64,000 nt of DNA from Thalassotalea loyana (GCF_030161435.1 NZ_BSSV01000001.1:992001-1056000); one strand, 5' to 3'; shown: positions 17,339-26,530, counted from the first letter of the stretch. Made by a program: numbers and translations. Notes: generated by a model from the sequence alone, not told the origin.

Positions 17339-18433
17339 ATGAAAGCTGTATTTCGTCTTATCACTAGCGTTGTTATGTTACTCGCAGTAACACAAGCAAA
17401 CGCACAACGAATAAAAGATCTCGCTGATGTGCAAGGTGTACGTTCAAATCAGCTTATCGGATATGGTTTAGTCGTTGGTTTACCTGGAACGGGTGAACAA
17501 AGTCCGTTTACTGAACAGAGCTTTAAAACCATGTTAAGCAATTTTGGCATTACGATGCCGGAAAACTTAAAGCCTAAAATCAAAAATGTCGCTGCGGTTG
17601 CTGTACATGCTGAATTGCCTCCTTTTGCTAAACCAGGCCAGGCGATTGACGTGACCGTCTCATCAATGGGGAGTGCGCAAAGTCTGCGCGGTGGTACCTT
17701 AGTTCAAACTATTTTGATGGGGATCGACGGCAATGCCTATGCTGTTGCACAAGGTAGTTTAGTCGTTAGTGGTTTAGGTGCTGAAGGATTAGATGGTTCA
17801 AAGATCCTTGTTAATACACCAACTGTTGGCCGAATAGCCAATGGAGCAACAGTAGAGCGTGAAGTAAATTCTCCTTTTGCAACCGGAGATTACATCACCT
17901 TTAACTTGAGAAATTCTGACTTTTCTAACGCAAAACGTTTAGCCGATACCATCAATGATTTTATTGCGGGTAGTGCAAAAGCCATTGATGCAACATCTGT
18001 TAGAGTGACTGCGCCACGTGACGTATCTGATCGTGTTGGCTTTCTCGCAACATTGGAAAATTTAGAGCTTGAATTAGACACCCCAGCGGCGAAAGTCATC
18101 GTTAATTCGCGCACGGGTACCATTGTTATTGGCTCTGATGTGCGTTTATTACCTGCGGCAATTACCCATGGTGGGATTACGGTAACAATCAACGAGATGC
18201 AAGATGTATCGCAACCTGATGCCTTTGCAGAAGGCGAAACGGTAACAACCACCCAATCAATTGTTGATGTTCGCCAAGATGACTCACGTATGTTCGTGTT
18301 TGATCCTGGTGTTACTTTAGATACGCTAGTGCGTGCAATCAACGAAGTTGGTGCTGGTCCAGGCGATGTTATGGCGATTCTTGAAGCGCTTGAACAGGCC
18401 GGCGCATTGCGTGGCCAATTGATCGTGATCTAA
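17339..18433 (+). CDS. flgI: P-ring protein FlgI
   Basis: A 364-residue periplasmic P-ring subunit. The ATG at 17339 follows a GGGAG ribosome site and starts a clean signal peptide ([23 protein letters not shown]). An in-frame GTG-type start 33 bases earlier would overlap flgH and spoil the signal peptide. Conserved stretches are [30 protein letters not shown] and the C-terminal [32 protein letters not shown]. Assembly needs FlgA, encoded on the minus strand at 9250-9942. Confidence 0.96.
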   Translation: MKAVFRLITSVVMLLAVTQANAQRIKDLADVQGVRSNQLIGYGLVVGLPGTGEQSPFTEQSFKTMLSNFGITMPENLKPKIKNVAAVAVHAELPPFAKPGQAIDVTVSSMGSAQSLRGGTLVQTILMGIDGNAYAVAQGSLVVSGLGAEGLDGSKILVNTPTVGRIANGATVEREVNSPFATGDYITFNLRNSDFSNAKRLADTINDFIAGSAKAIDATSVRVTAPRDVSDRVGFLATLENLELELDTPAAKVIVNSRTGTIVIGSDVRLLPAAITHGGITVTINEMQDVSQPDAFAEGETVTTTQSIVDVRQDDSRMFVFDPGVTLDTLVRAINEVGAGPGDVMAILEALEQAGALRGQLIVI

Positions 18434-18450
18434 CCACGCAGGGTAGCAAG

Positions 18451-19383
18451 ATGAAAACACCTGGCACTGAAGCAGCTAATTTTTTTGATTTAACGAGCCT
18501 AAATAATATTCGTCAGCAATCTAAGGCTGATGATAAGGCATCAAAAGATCAAGCATTAGAAACAGCAGCAAAACAGTTCGAAGCGATCTTTATGCAAATG
18601 CTGTTGAAAAGTATGCGAAGTGCTCAAGAAGTGCTGGAATCAGATAGCCCGTTCAATTCTCAAAACGCTAAATTTTATCGAGATATGCATGACCAACAAT
18701 TAGCGTTGGAACTATCAAACAATGGTAGTTTAGGCCTGTCTGACTTAATTGTGCGTCAATTAGGTGGCGATCAAGATTCATTTACACCGAGCTCTGTGCT
18801 TCGAAGTAACGGTAACTTAGTAATGCCGGAAGATCGTCAAAAAGTTGATGAAAAACCGGACGCTAATCGCCCGTTTAATGAAATCATAGAACATGCTAAT
18901 CAAGTTCATGCGTTTGAAAAACCAGAAGATTTTGTTCAACAGCTGACAGGACCTGCTCAATCTGTTGAAAAGGCTTTAGGGATTCCTTATCAGGTTGTTA
19001 TTGCTCAATCAGCATTGGAAACAGGTTGGGGCAAAAAGATCATTCAAAAATCTGACGGTCAAAGTTCAAATAACCTATTCAACATTAAAGCGGATAGTCG
19101 TTGGACTGGTGGTAAAGCAAATAAAGAAACGCTAGAGTTTGAAAATGGCACTATGACCAAGCAAAATGCGCCTTTCAGAGTGTACGATTCAATTAAAGAT
19201 AGTGTTAATGACTATATAAATTTCCTTTCTTCTAACGATAGATATCAAGACGCGTTAGATAAGTCATCAAATGTGGAACAGTTTCTGCATGGACTACAGA
19301 AGGCGGGTTACGCTACCGATCCTCAATATGCAAACAAGATCATCGGTACATTAAAGCGAGTAACCAGCATTTTGAACAACTAA
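18451..19383 (+). CDS. flgJ: FlgJ rod cap and peptidoglycan hydrolase
   Basis: A 310-residue dual-domain FlgJ. Residues ~30-100 are the rod-binding domain (ETAAKQFEAIFMQMLLKSMRSA). Residues ~160-308 are a GH73 glucosaminidase/muramidase (VVIAQSALETGWGKKI, probable catalytic E190, then NLFNIKADSRWTGGK). It digests peptidoglycan so that the rod can pass. The enzyme domain is intact, as expected in gammaproteobacteria. It begins 17 bases after flgI. Confidence 0.96.
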   Translation: MKTPGTEAANFFDLTSLNNIRQQSKADDKASKDQALETAAKQFEAIFMQMLLKSMRSAQEVLESDSPFNSQNAKFYRDMHDQQLALELSNNGSLGLSDLIVRQLGGDQDSFTPSSVLRSNGNLVMPEDRQKVDEKPDANRPFNEIIEHANQVHAFEKPEDFVQQLTGPAQSVEKALGIPYQVVIAQSALETGWGKKIIQKSDGQSSNNLFNIKADSRWTGGKANKETLEFENGTMTKQNAPFRVYDSIKDSVNDYINFLSSNDRYQDALDKSSNVEQFLHGLQKAGYATDPQYANKIIGTLKRVTSILNN

Positions 19384-19439
19384 GCCTCTGATTATTCTCA
19401 TACATGGCTTAGTCATTAAGTTTCATGTAGGAGTAACAT

Positions 19440-21398
19440 ATGTCTGTTGATTTGTACCAAACTGGCGTGAGTGGCTTATTGGCCGCCCAACAGCAGTTGG
19501 CAACGACATCGCATAATATTGCCAACGTAAATACCGAAGGTTATAGCCGTCAACGCGCTGAACAAGAAGCTCGTCTTGGTCAGCAGTTAGGTGGTAATTA
19601 CTTTGGCTCTGGTACTTCTATCAACGATATTCGTCGCGTGTACGACGAGTTCGCTCAAAAAGAACAATTAATCAACCAAACAAACCTCGGTTTTGCCGAT
19701 GGTTTACATGCGTCTTTAGATCAACTGAACGATACGATGAGCACGATGGGAACATCTGTGATGAATTCGATAGATCAGTTGTATCAATCAATGAATTCAA
19801 TTGCTGATAACCCAAGCAATTTAGGTTTGCGATCAATGGCATTGAATCAAGCCGATATTTTAGCGAGTGATTTTAACTCTATTAATCGACAGTTCGAACA
19901 GTTAGAGAAGTCGGTCAATAGTGAGATAGAGCAAATCGCATCTCAAATATCCGATATTTCGCTTGAACTTGCTCATATTAATAATCAGGTTTTGCAGAAC
20001 AAAGATTTGACGTTAGCCGGTCAACCGAATGACCTGCTTGATGCCCGTGATAAGTTAATCACTGAGTTGGGCAAGTTTACTCAAGTAAACACCCTTGAAG
20101 ATCAAAATGGTGTTTTAACGGTAATGATTGCAAATGGCACGACATTAGTCGCTGGCACAACAGCGTTTACGATGAACGTTGTCGCAGGAGATCCTGATTC
20201 AGCAAAAACAGAAATTGAACTCGTGTCAACAAATGGTACGGCGGTATTAGATGGTCGTAAAATTGGCGGTGAGCTTGGTGCCAAAATTGAATTTCGAGAT
20301 GAGCACTTAAAGGAGGCTCGCGCTCAAATTGACCGATTAGCGCTGGCGATTACTGATACGTTTAATCAAAGCCAATCTCAAGGTTTAGACTTAAACGCGT
20401 TGCAAGGGCTAAACATGTTTACCGATATCAATACGGTAGATTTAATGAATGCACGGGTGCTAACACCTACTACCAACGCTGGTACACTTACGGCTCAAGT
20501 ATCGATAACTGACGTAACACAATTAACGGATAGTGAATATGAAGTTAGTTTTGATGGCGTTGATTATATTCTTACAGATACGCGTTCAGGTAACCAAACT
20601 AATTTAGGTGCGCCAGGTGGTGGTACGTACAATACACCATTTGGTTTTGATTTTGTTGAAACCGCAGGTGCGCCAGCAACTAACGACACATTTACCATTC
20701 GACCAGGTGAAAATGCTGCATCGTTAATGAAAACCACATTAACTGATGGTCAAGGTATTGCCGCTTCAACACCGGTTGAGGTGCGTCCAGGAGACAATAA
20801 TATTGGTGGCGGTAGCGTTACTATTATTGGAGTAAATGATCCTGTAGCGGCGCGCACTAATGACTTAGGGCGTATTGAAGTATTAGAAAACCCAGCAGGA
20901 AGTGGTGTTTTTGCTTATCAAGTGTTTGATACTGCAAATGCCGTCGTTGGTGGTGGTGCATACACGCCTCCTAGCCAACAAATTACCGTAGGTGATCTAA
21001 CCATTGAGATTGAAGGTCAACCATCAGGACTAGCACCAAATGCACCAGAGGTCTTCAATCTAGTCGATGCTTACGGTATGGGTAATGGCACCAATGCGCT
21101 GCAATTAACTCAGACGGCAACTCAGGGCATCTTGAATAATGGTCGAGAATCTTTCACACAAAATTTAGGTATCTCAACATCAACGGTTGGTTCAAAAGCC
21201 TCATCCGCTGAATTAGTTGCAGATACTGCCGATGCGTTATACACGCAAGCTTACAACCGTAATCAAGAAACCAAAGGCGTTAATCTTGATGAAGAAGCGG
21301 CCAATCTCGTTAAATTTCAGCAAGCTTATCAAGCCTCGTCAAGAATCATCTCGGTAGCGAATACGATTTTTGACACCTTGTTCCAAGCGGCGCGTTAG
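19440..21398 (+). CDS. flgK: Hook-filament junction protein FlgK (HAP1)
   Basis: A 652-residue junction protein. The N-terminal D0 motif (LYQTGVSGLLAAQQQLATTSHNIANVNTEGYSRQRAEQ) and C-terminal GVNLDEEAANLVKFQQAYQASSRIISVANTIFDTLF are both complete. The length is large, like other marine gammaproteobacterial FlgK, because of a long variable middle. It connects the hook to FlgL and the filament and is chaperoned by FlgN. No separate promoter is seen, so it reads from the flgF promoter. Confidence 0.96.
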   Translation: MSVDLYQTGVSGLLAAQQQLATTSHNIANVNTEGYSRQRAEQEARLGQQLGGNYFGSGTSINDIRRVYDEFAQKEQLINQTNLGFADGLHASLDQLNDTMSTMGTSVMNSIDQLYQSMNSIADNPSNLGLRSMALNQADILASDFNSINRQFEQLEKSVNSEIEQIASQISDISLELAHINNQVLQNKDLTLAGQPNDLLDARDKLITELGKFTQVNTLEDQNGVLTVMIANGTTLVAGTTAFTMNVVAGDPDSAKTEIELVSTNGTAVLDGRKIGGELGAKIEFRDEHLKEARAQIDRLALAITDTFNQSQSQGLDLNALQGLNMFTDINTVDLMNARVLTPTTNAGTLTAQVSITDVTQLTDSEYEVSFDGVDYILTDTRSGNQTNLGAPGGGTYNTPFGFDFVETAGAPATNDTFTIRPGENAASLMKTTLTDGQGIAASTPVEVRPGDNNIGGGSVTIIGVNDPVAARTNDLGRIEVLENPAGSGVFAYQVFDTANAVVGGGAYTPPSQQITVGDLTIEIEGQPSGLAPNAPEVFNLVDAYGMGNGTNALQLTQTATQGILNNGRESFTQNLGISTSTVGSKASSAELVADTADALYTQAYNRNQETKGVNLDEEAANLVKFQQAYQASSRIISVANTIFDTLFQAAR

Positions 21399-21407
21399 GA
21401 GTAGATC

Positions 21408-22619
21408 ATGAGAGTTTCTACTAATCAAATGTTTATGCAGTCGAGCATGTATATGGCTCGTAATGAATCTGATTTGAATGAACAGGTAGCTTATTTGTCT
21501 TCCGGTAAAAAGGTGTTAACGGCAAAAGATGATGCAGTATCTTATGGCACACTAACCGGCTATAAAGATGAATTATCTAATATTGAACAGTTCCGCCGTA
21601 ATATTGTTCAAGCCGAAAATCGCAATACATTAGTTGAGGGATCTTTTTCAACGGCACAGGATGTTCTTAACCAAGTCAAAACGACATTTATTCAAGCTAA
21701 TAACGGTTCGATGTCCGATGATGACCGCGCCGCACTTGCTGAGCAATTACAGCAAAACTTACAACAGGTTTTAGATGTCGCTAACGCGCGTGATGAAACA
21801 GGTGGTTATGTATTTTCAGGTTATCAAATCGATAAACGCCCATTTTTACTTCAGCCTGATAATAGTGTTGTTTACCAAGGTGATGATGGTGTTAGAGAAC
21901 TGAAAATATCAAAAAGTGTTGAAGTTCCACTCAACCAGCCAGGTGATGAAGCATTCTTAGAAGTTGCTAATCCGATTGGTGATTTTGTTGGTGTTTACAA
22001 CAATAACCAAAGTGGAATTTCAGTAAATAGAGCGGTAATTCAAGATCGCGGTGCTTATGTTGATGGCGCAAATTATACCTTTAACTTTACCGATACTAAT
22101 GGTGATGGTGCCTTAGAGTTGGCGGTTACAGATAATTCGGCAGTGAACCTGATCACAATTGATCCTTATGTTCCTGGGCAAACCGTTGCCTTTAATGGAA
22201 TGGAAGTGAATATTGACGGCACACCATTGCCGGGTGACCAACTAGAACTTGCCCCTCAAGAAACTGTTAGCGTTTTTCAAGCGATTAAAGATGCGATTGA
22301 TTGGGTGTCTCGTACAGGCACTATCACTGGGACTGAGCAACACGCGGTAGATTACGGCCATATCCTTAGCAATATCAACGCGTCACTAAACCATATATCT
22401 ACTCGGCAAGGTGAGGCGGGTATTAACTTGCAGCTGATCCAAAGCCAGGAATCCTTTCATGCGGACAATGAGCTATTGATGGAGCAGGGGCGCTCGGTGA
22501 TTGAAGACTTAGACTTTGCAACCGCTGTAACGAAGTTTGAGCAATCGAAACAAGCACTTCAAGCCGCTCAACAAACCTATGCACAATTACAAGGGTTAAG
22601 TTTATTTAACTATATTTGA
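21408..22619 (+). CDS. flgL: Hook-filament junction protein FlgL (HAP3)
   Basis: A 403-residue junction protein homologous to flagellin at its ends (MRVSTNQMFMQSSMYMARNESDLNEQVAYLSSGKKVLTAKDD; C-terminal DFATAVTKFEQSKQALQAAQQTYAQLQGLSLFNYI). It starts 9 bases after flgK. The middle (about 170-290) is variable. Last gene of the flgF-flgL unit; no terminator is visible before the flagellin promoter. Confidence 0.96.
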   Translation: MRVSTNQMFMQSSMYMARNESDLNEQVAYLSSGKKVLTAKDDAVSYGTLTGYKDELSNIEQFRRNIVQAENRNTLVEGSFSTAQDVLNQVKTTFIQANNGSMSDDDRAALAEQLQQNLQQVLDVANARDETGGYVFSGYQIDKRPFLLQPDNSVVYQGDDGVRELKISKSVEVPLNQPGDEAFLEVANPIGDFVGVYNNNQSGISVNRAVIQDRGAYVDGANYTFNFTDTNGDGALELAVTDNSAVNLITIDPYVPGQTVAFNGMEVNIDGTPLPGDQLELAPQETVSVFQAIKDAIDWVSRTGTITGTEQHAVDYGHILSNINASLNHISTRQGEAGINLQLIQSQESFHADNELLMEQGRSVIEDLDFATAVTKFEQSKQALQAAQQTYAQLQGLSLFNYI

Positions 22620-22634
22620 TCCTTTTTAATAAAG

Positions 22635-22651
22635 TTGGCATCTAGCTTGCT
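22635..22651 (+). promoter_or_regulatory. Sigma-54 promoter for flagellin 1
   Basis: TTGGCATCTAGCTTGCT: GG at 22637-22638, ten bases, GC at 22649-22650. It stands 70 bases before flagellin 1. No sigma-28 motif is present here, unlike the next two flagellins. Confidence 0.9.
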
Positions 22652-22720
22652 TTTAACTAACTAGATTAAAAATCGCTTATTTATTGGCGTTAAAAATAAA
22701 CACAATTAAGAGAGGTCAAC

Positions 22721-23680
22721 ATGCCTTTATATGTAAACAGTAATATCAGTGCGTTGAACGCACAACGACAATTAATGAACTCAGGTAATGAATTAGATAC
22801 CTCTTTTAAGCGTTTATCATCAGGCTTACGTATCAATTCAGCAGCAGATGATGCGGCAGGTCTACAGATCTCTGACCGTCTTCAATCGCAAATTTTGGGT
22901 TTAGGGCAAGGTAACCGAAATGCCAACGATGGTATTTCACTTGCGCAAACGGCCGAAGGTGCGATGGGAGAAATGACATCGATGCTTCAACGTGTTCGAA
23001 CGTTGGCTCAACAGGCATCAAATGGCTCGAACACTGATGAAGACAGATTGGCACTTCAGCAAGAGATTCGTCAATTAATGGAAGAAGTTAACCGTGTTGC
23101 TACAGATACAACATTTGGTGGTCAAAACTTATTAGATGGCAGTTATGCTGCTAACTTCCAAGTAGGTGCTGATGCTGTTCAAACAATTGGTTTCGATATG
23201 CGTAATGTTGGTGGTGCTAGTTTATCAGCCAATGGTGGCTTTACCTTATCAGGTATTGCAGGTATCGCCAGTGCGGTAAATGGTGTTCGATTATCAACGT
23301 TAGCAGAAGGTGCTTCAGATATTGGTGGTGCAGCGTTAGCAACAGACACATTCGCCGCGACATTTATTGCAACGGCAATTAGTGTCTCTACACAAGTTAA
23401 TTCACAAGTTGTATTTGCCGGTATTGATTCACTGATTGCGGTGGTTGATAAGAAGCGTGCTGAATTAGGTGCGGTTCAAAACCGATTCCAATCAACAATT
23501 CGTAACCAAGCTAACATCTCTGAAAACTTGTCAGCTGCGAAATCTCGAATTAAAGATGCAGACTTTGCTGCTGAAACCGCTGCGTTGACGCGTAACCAAA
23601 TCTTACAGCAAGCTAGCCAAACAATTCTTGGTCAGGCAAATCAGCGTCCACAAGCTGCATTAAGTCTACTACAAGGTTAG
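22721..23680 (+). CDS. fliC: Flagellin 1 (sigma-54 class)
   Basis: A 319-residue flagellin with the conserved N-terminal D0/D1 (NSNISALNAQRQLMNSGNELDTSFKRLSSGLRINSAADDAAGLQISDRL) and C-terminal D1/D0 (QNRFQSTIRNQANISENLSAAKSRIKDADFAAETAALTRNQILQQASQTIL). The short central domain (about 175-225) is diverged from flagellins 2 and 3. It alone has a sigma-54 promoter, as does V. cholerae flaA, so it is probably made first and sits nearest the hook. It ends with SLLQG rather than SLLG. Serines and threonines in the centre are possible glycosylation sites for Maf. Confidence 0.95.
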   Translation: MPLYVNSNISALNAQRQLMNSGNELDTSFKRLSSGLRINSAADDAAGLQISDRLQSQILGLGQGNRNANDGISLAQTAEGAMGEMTSMLQRVRTLAQQASNGSNTDEDRLALQQEIRQLMEEVNRVATDTTFGGQNLLDGSYAANFQVGADAVQTIGFDMRNVGGASLSANGGFTLSGIAGIASAVNGVRLSTLAEGASDIGGAALATDTFAATFIATAISVSTQVNSQVVFAGIDSLIAVVDKKRAELGAVQNRFQSTIRNQANISENLSAAKSRIKDADFAAETAALTRNQILQQASQTILGQANQRPQAALSLLQG

Positions 23681-23695
23681 ATTTACATTCTCTTG

Positions 23696-23722
23696 AAAGC
23701 CGGCAATTGCCGGCTTTTTTAT
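23696..23722 (+). terminator. Rho-independent terminator after flagellin 1
   Basis: The palindrome AAAGCCGGCAATTGCCGGCTTT (two 11-base arms, 23696-23717) runs directly into TTT and AT. It separates the sigma-54 flagellin from the sigma-28 flagellins. Confidence 0.93.
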
Positions 23723-23816
23723 TGCCCAAAATTCGTTATTAAGCTCTGCTAATGAGTGCTGTTTTATGTCGTAAGTCATTGTTTTAAAGCTTAAATAAAA
23801 AAAATTAAAAAAAGAT

Positions 23817-23843
23817 TAAAGATCATTTTTATTAAGCCGATAA
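23817..23843 (+). promoter_or_regulatory. Sigma-28 promoter for flagellin 2
   Basis: TAAAGATC (23817-23824), an 11-base spacer, then a perfect GCCGATAA (23836-23843). It leaves a leader of about 80 bases that contains a 7-bp hairpin TGTCAGG/CCTGACA (23850-23856 and 23867-23873). Confidence 0.92.
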
Positions 23844-23929
23844 AGAAATTGTCAGGGGGTGAGAGACCTGACACCCAGCTGGCAGTATTTACTGTAGCTT
23901 TAAAGTAATGAGATATAAGAGAGTAAATT

Positions 23930-24898
23930 ATGGCTTTATATGTAAACACTAACGTGAGCTCGTTAAACGCTCAACGTCAATTAATGAACTCAGGTAATTC
24001 ACTTGATACTTCATTCCAACGTTTATCTTCTGGTTTACGCATTAACAGTGCTCGAGATGATGCAGCTGGTCTACAAATTTCTGACCGCCTAGAGTCTCAA
24101 ATTCAAGGTTTAAACCAAGGTAATCGAAACGCTAACGACGGTATTTCACTAGCGCAAACTGCTGAAGGTGCGATGGAAGAAGTTACGTCAATGTTCCAAC
24201 GTGTTCGTACACTTGCACAACAAGCTTCTAACGGTTCAAACACTGATGAAGACCGTTTAGCACTTCAAGAAGAAATCCGTTCTTTAATGGAAGAGGTTAA
24301 CCGTGTTGCTTCAGATACAACATTCGGTGGCCAAAACTTATTAGACGGTTCATATTCTGCAAGCTTCCAAGTGGGTGCTGATGCAGTACAAACAATCAGC
24401 TTCAGTATGCAAAACGTTGGCGGTTCAGCAACCGGTAGCATGTCATTAAACGGTGGCTTTACATTATCTGGTATCGCAGGTATCGCAAGTAACGTAACGG
24501 GTAATGGTTTAACAACGTTAGCTGCTGGTGTATCAGATATTTCAGGCGCGGCAATTGCTGGTACTGATGACTTTGATGCGAAGTTCCGTGCTTCTTCAAT
24601 CAGTGTATCATCACAAGCAAACGCACAGTTTATTTTAGCGGGTATGGATTCGTTAATTGCGGTAGTTGATAAGAAGCGTGCTGAGTTAGGTGCGGTTCAA
24701 AACCGTTTCCAATCAACGATTCGTAACCAAGCTAATATTTCAGAAAACTTGTCAGCTGCGAAATCTCGTATTAAAGACGCAGACTTTGCTGCCGAAACTG
24801 CAGCACTGACTCGTAACCAAATCTTGCAACAAGCTAGCCAAACAATCTTGTCGCAAGCTAACCAACGTCCACAAGCGGCACTAAGTTTACTAGGTTAA
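23930..24898 (+). CDS. fliC: Flagellin 2 (sigma-28 class)
   Basis: A 322-residue flagellin with complete D0/D1 ends. From about residue 80 to 300 it is almost identical to flagellin 3, in DNA as well as protein (same central stretch GNGLTTLAAGVSDISGAAIAG). It differs from flagellin 1 in the centre. Transcribed from its own sigma-28 promoter, so expected late, after FlgM export. FliS should chaperone it and Maf could glycosylate it. Confidence 0.95.
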   Translation: MALYVNTNVSSLNAQRQLMNSGNSLDTSFQRLSSGLRINSARDDAAGLQISDRLESQIQGLNQGNRNANDGISLAQTAEGAMEEVTSMFQRVRTLAQQASNGSNTDEDRLALQEEIRSLMEEVNRVASDTTFGGQNLLDGSYSASFQVGADAVQTISFSMQNVGGSATGSMSLNGGFTLSGIAGIASNVTGNGLTTLAAGVSDISGAAIAGTDDFDAKFRASSISVSSQANAQFILAGMDSLIAVVDKKRAELGAVQNRFQSTIRNQANISENLSAAKSRIKDADFAAETAALTRNQILQQASQTILSQANQRPQAALSLLG

Positions 24899-25243
24899 TT
24901 TAGGCAATCTGTGGTAATTTAGGTGGCAAGAAATTGCCACCGTGGCCGTACCAGGTCAAAACCTATCAACATATAGATGGTTCTTCAGTTTGAAAAAACG
25001 AGAGAGTGAAGAGAAGTTAGTGTTGAGAGGAGTTGCGCCCTTGTCAGATGGGGTAATTTAACAAGGGCGCGAATAATTAATGTGGGAATATTGTGAGCGT
25101 GGAGGCTAAATTCAATATTTCAAACATTAATCGCGAAGTTCTCTCTCACATTCGCGTAAATAGTAAAGCATTCTTTGTGCCAAGTTTTATGGATGAAATT
25201 TTGACGCTGCAATGTTTTATAGAGTCATACTCTCGACTCATGG

Positions 25244-25275
25244 AAAGGGGAAGGTGCTTAGCCTTCCCTTTTTTC
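25244..25275 (+). terminator. Probable rho-independent terminator
   Basis: GGGAAGG (25248-25254) pairs with CCTTCCC (25262-25268); outer A/T pairs and one bulge extend the stem, and T6 follows. It lies ~350 bases after flagellin 2. This implies either a long 3' untranslated region or an unrecognised transcript ending here. Confidence 0.75.
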
Positions 25276-25380
25276 ATGATTCAGAGTCCCTTCTAAAAAA
25301 TAATTAATCTTTTTATTCTTTAATATTCAATTGCTTAAGTTTGTTTTTTGATCTTTTTAGCTTTTTTTATAAAAAAAACT

Positions 25381-25407
25381 TAAAGATCTTTTAGCCTTCG
25401 CCGATAC
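25381..25407 (+). promoter_or_regulatory. Sigma-28 promoter for flagellin 3
   Basis: TAAAGATC (25381-25388), an 11-base spacer, then GCCGATAC (25400-25407; one mismatch at the last base). Its -35 is also the right arm of an inverted repeat GATCTTT/AAAGATC (25350-25356 and 25382-25388) around an A/T tract. Confidence 0.9.
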
Positions 25408-25495
25408 AAGTCCTAGAGAAAGATTCTCTGGTGAAAAACATTTAGTTAGGGGTAATTAATTTGTTTTTTGCGTAAAAAATTAATGTGGAGGCTGT

Positions 25496-26464
25496 ATGGC
25501 TTTATATGTAAACACTAACGTGAGCTCGATAAACGCTCAACGTCAATTAAATAACTCTGGCAATGCATTAGATACATCTTTCCAAAGATTATCTTCAGGT
25601 CTTCGCATCAATGGTGCAAGAGATGATGCTGCTGGTTTACAAATCTCAAACCGTTTAACGGGCCAAATCAATGGTTTAGACCAAGGTATTCGTAACGCGA
25701 ACGACGGTATCTCTTTAGCGCAAACAGCTGAAGGTGCGATGGAAGAAGTTACGTCAATGTTCCAACGTGTTCGTACACTTGCGCAACAAGCTTCAAACGG
25801 TTCAAACACTGATGAAGACCGTTTAGCACTTCAAGAAGAAATCCAGTCATTAATGGAAGAGGTTAACCGTGTTGCTTCAGATACAACATTCGGTGGCCAA
25901 AACTTATTAGACGGTTCATACGAAGCAAGCTTCCAAGTGGGGGCTGATGCAGTACAAACAATCAGCTTCAGTATGCAAAACGTTGGCGGTTCAGCAACCG
26001 GTAGTATGTCATTAAACGGTGGCTTTACACTATCTGGTATCGCAGGTATCGCAAGTAACGTAACGGGTAATGGTTTAACAACGTTAGCTGCTGGTGTATC
26101 TGATATTTCAGGCGCGGCAATTGCTGGTACTGATGACTTTGATACGAAGTTCCGTGCTTCATCAATCAGTGTATCATCTCAAGCAAACGCACAGTTTATT
26201 TTAGCGGGTATGGATTCGTTAATTGCGGTAGTTGATAAGAAACGTGCTGAGTTAGGTGCGGTTCAAAACCGTTTCCAATCTACGATTCGTAACCAAGCTA
26301 ACATTTCTGAAAACTTATCTGCTGCACGTTCACGTATCAAAGATACTGACTTTGCTGCTGAGACGGCTGCGTTAACTCGTAACCAAATCTTACAACAAGC
26401 AAGTTCAAGTATTCTTTCTCAAGCGAACCAGCGTCCACAATTAGCTTTAAGTTTATTAGGTTAA
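25496..26464 (+). CDS. fliC: Flagellin 3 (sigma-28 class)
   Basis: A 322-residue flagellin, near-duplicate of flagellin 2. The ends differ more than the centre: residues ~14-75 carry many substitutions (SSINAQRQLNNSGNALD, ISNRLTGQINGLDQGIRN), and the end reads ASSSILSQANQRPQLAL. The central 200 residues are nearly the same. This pattern suggests recent duplication or gene conversion. It has its own sigma-28 promoter and is followed by a UUCG-capped terminator. Confidence 0.95.
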   Translation: MALYVNTNVSSINAQRQLNNSGNALDTSFQRLSSGLRINGARDDAAGLQISNRLTGQINGLDQGIRNANDGISLAQTAEGAMEEVTSMFQRVRTLAQQASNGSNTDEDRLALQEEIQSLMEEVNRVASDTTFGGQNLLDGSYEASFQVGADAVQTISFSMQNVGGSATGSMSLNGGFTLSGIAGIASNVTGNGLTTLAAGVSDISGAAIAGTDDFDTKFRASSISVSSQANAQFILAGMDSLIAVVDKKRAELGAVQNRFQSTIRNQANISENLSAARSRIKDTDFAAETAALTRNQILQQASSSILSQANQRPQLALSLLG

Positions 26465-26478
26465 TTGAAATATATGAC

Positions 26479-26513
26479 AACCTTATGGTGCTTCGGGATC
26501 ATAAGGTTTTATC
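26479..26513 (+). terminator. Hairpin terminator with UUCG loop after flagellin 3
   Basis: AACCTTATG (26479-26487) pairs with CATAAGGTT (26500-26508). The apex contains CTTCGG, the stable UUCG tetraloop, and TTTAT follows. The flaG start is only ~20 bases on, with no room for a separate promoter, so it may only attenuate read-through. Confidence 0.75.
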
Positions 26514-26530
26514 ATATTTAAGGAGGCTTT

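Larger units (their letters stand above)
24899..25495. other. 597-base intergenic region between flagellins 2 and 3
   Basis: No convincing gene. It contains a hairpin GGTGGCAA/TTGCCACC (24922-24929 and 24934-24941) without a T-tract, and a 10-bp inverted repeat GCGCCCTTGT/ACAAGGGCGC (25035-25044 and 25061-25070). A terminator follows near 25244-25275, then an A/T-rich stretch, and the flagellin 3 sigma-28 promoter (25381-25407). A 67-codon frame (25093-25296) runs through the terminator and looks accidental. Confidence 0.6.

Noticed and set aside
24922-24941. Sigma-54-like TGGCAAGAAATTGCC after flagellin 2
   Set aside because: The GG to GC spacing is nine bases, not ten, the motif is simply the stem of a hairpin, and no gene follows at a suitable distance.
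25093-25296. 67-codon open frame between flagellins 2 and 3
   Set aside because: It reads straight through a terminator hairpin and its T-tract, has no family resemblance and no convincing ribosome site.
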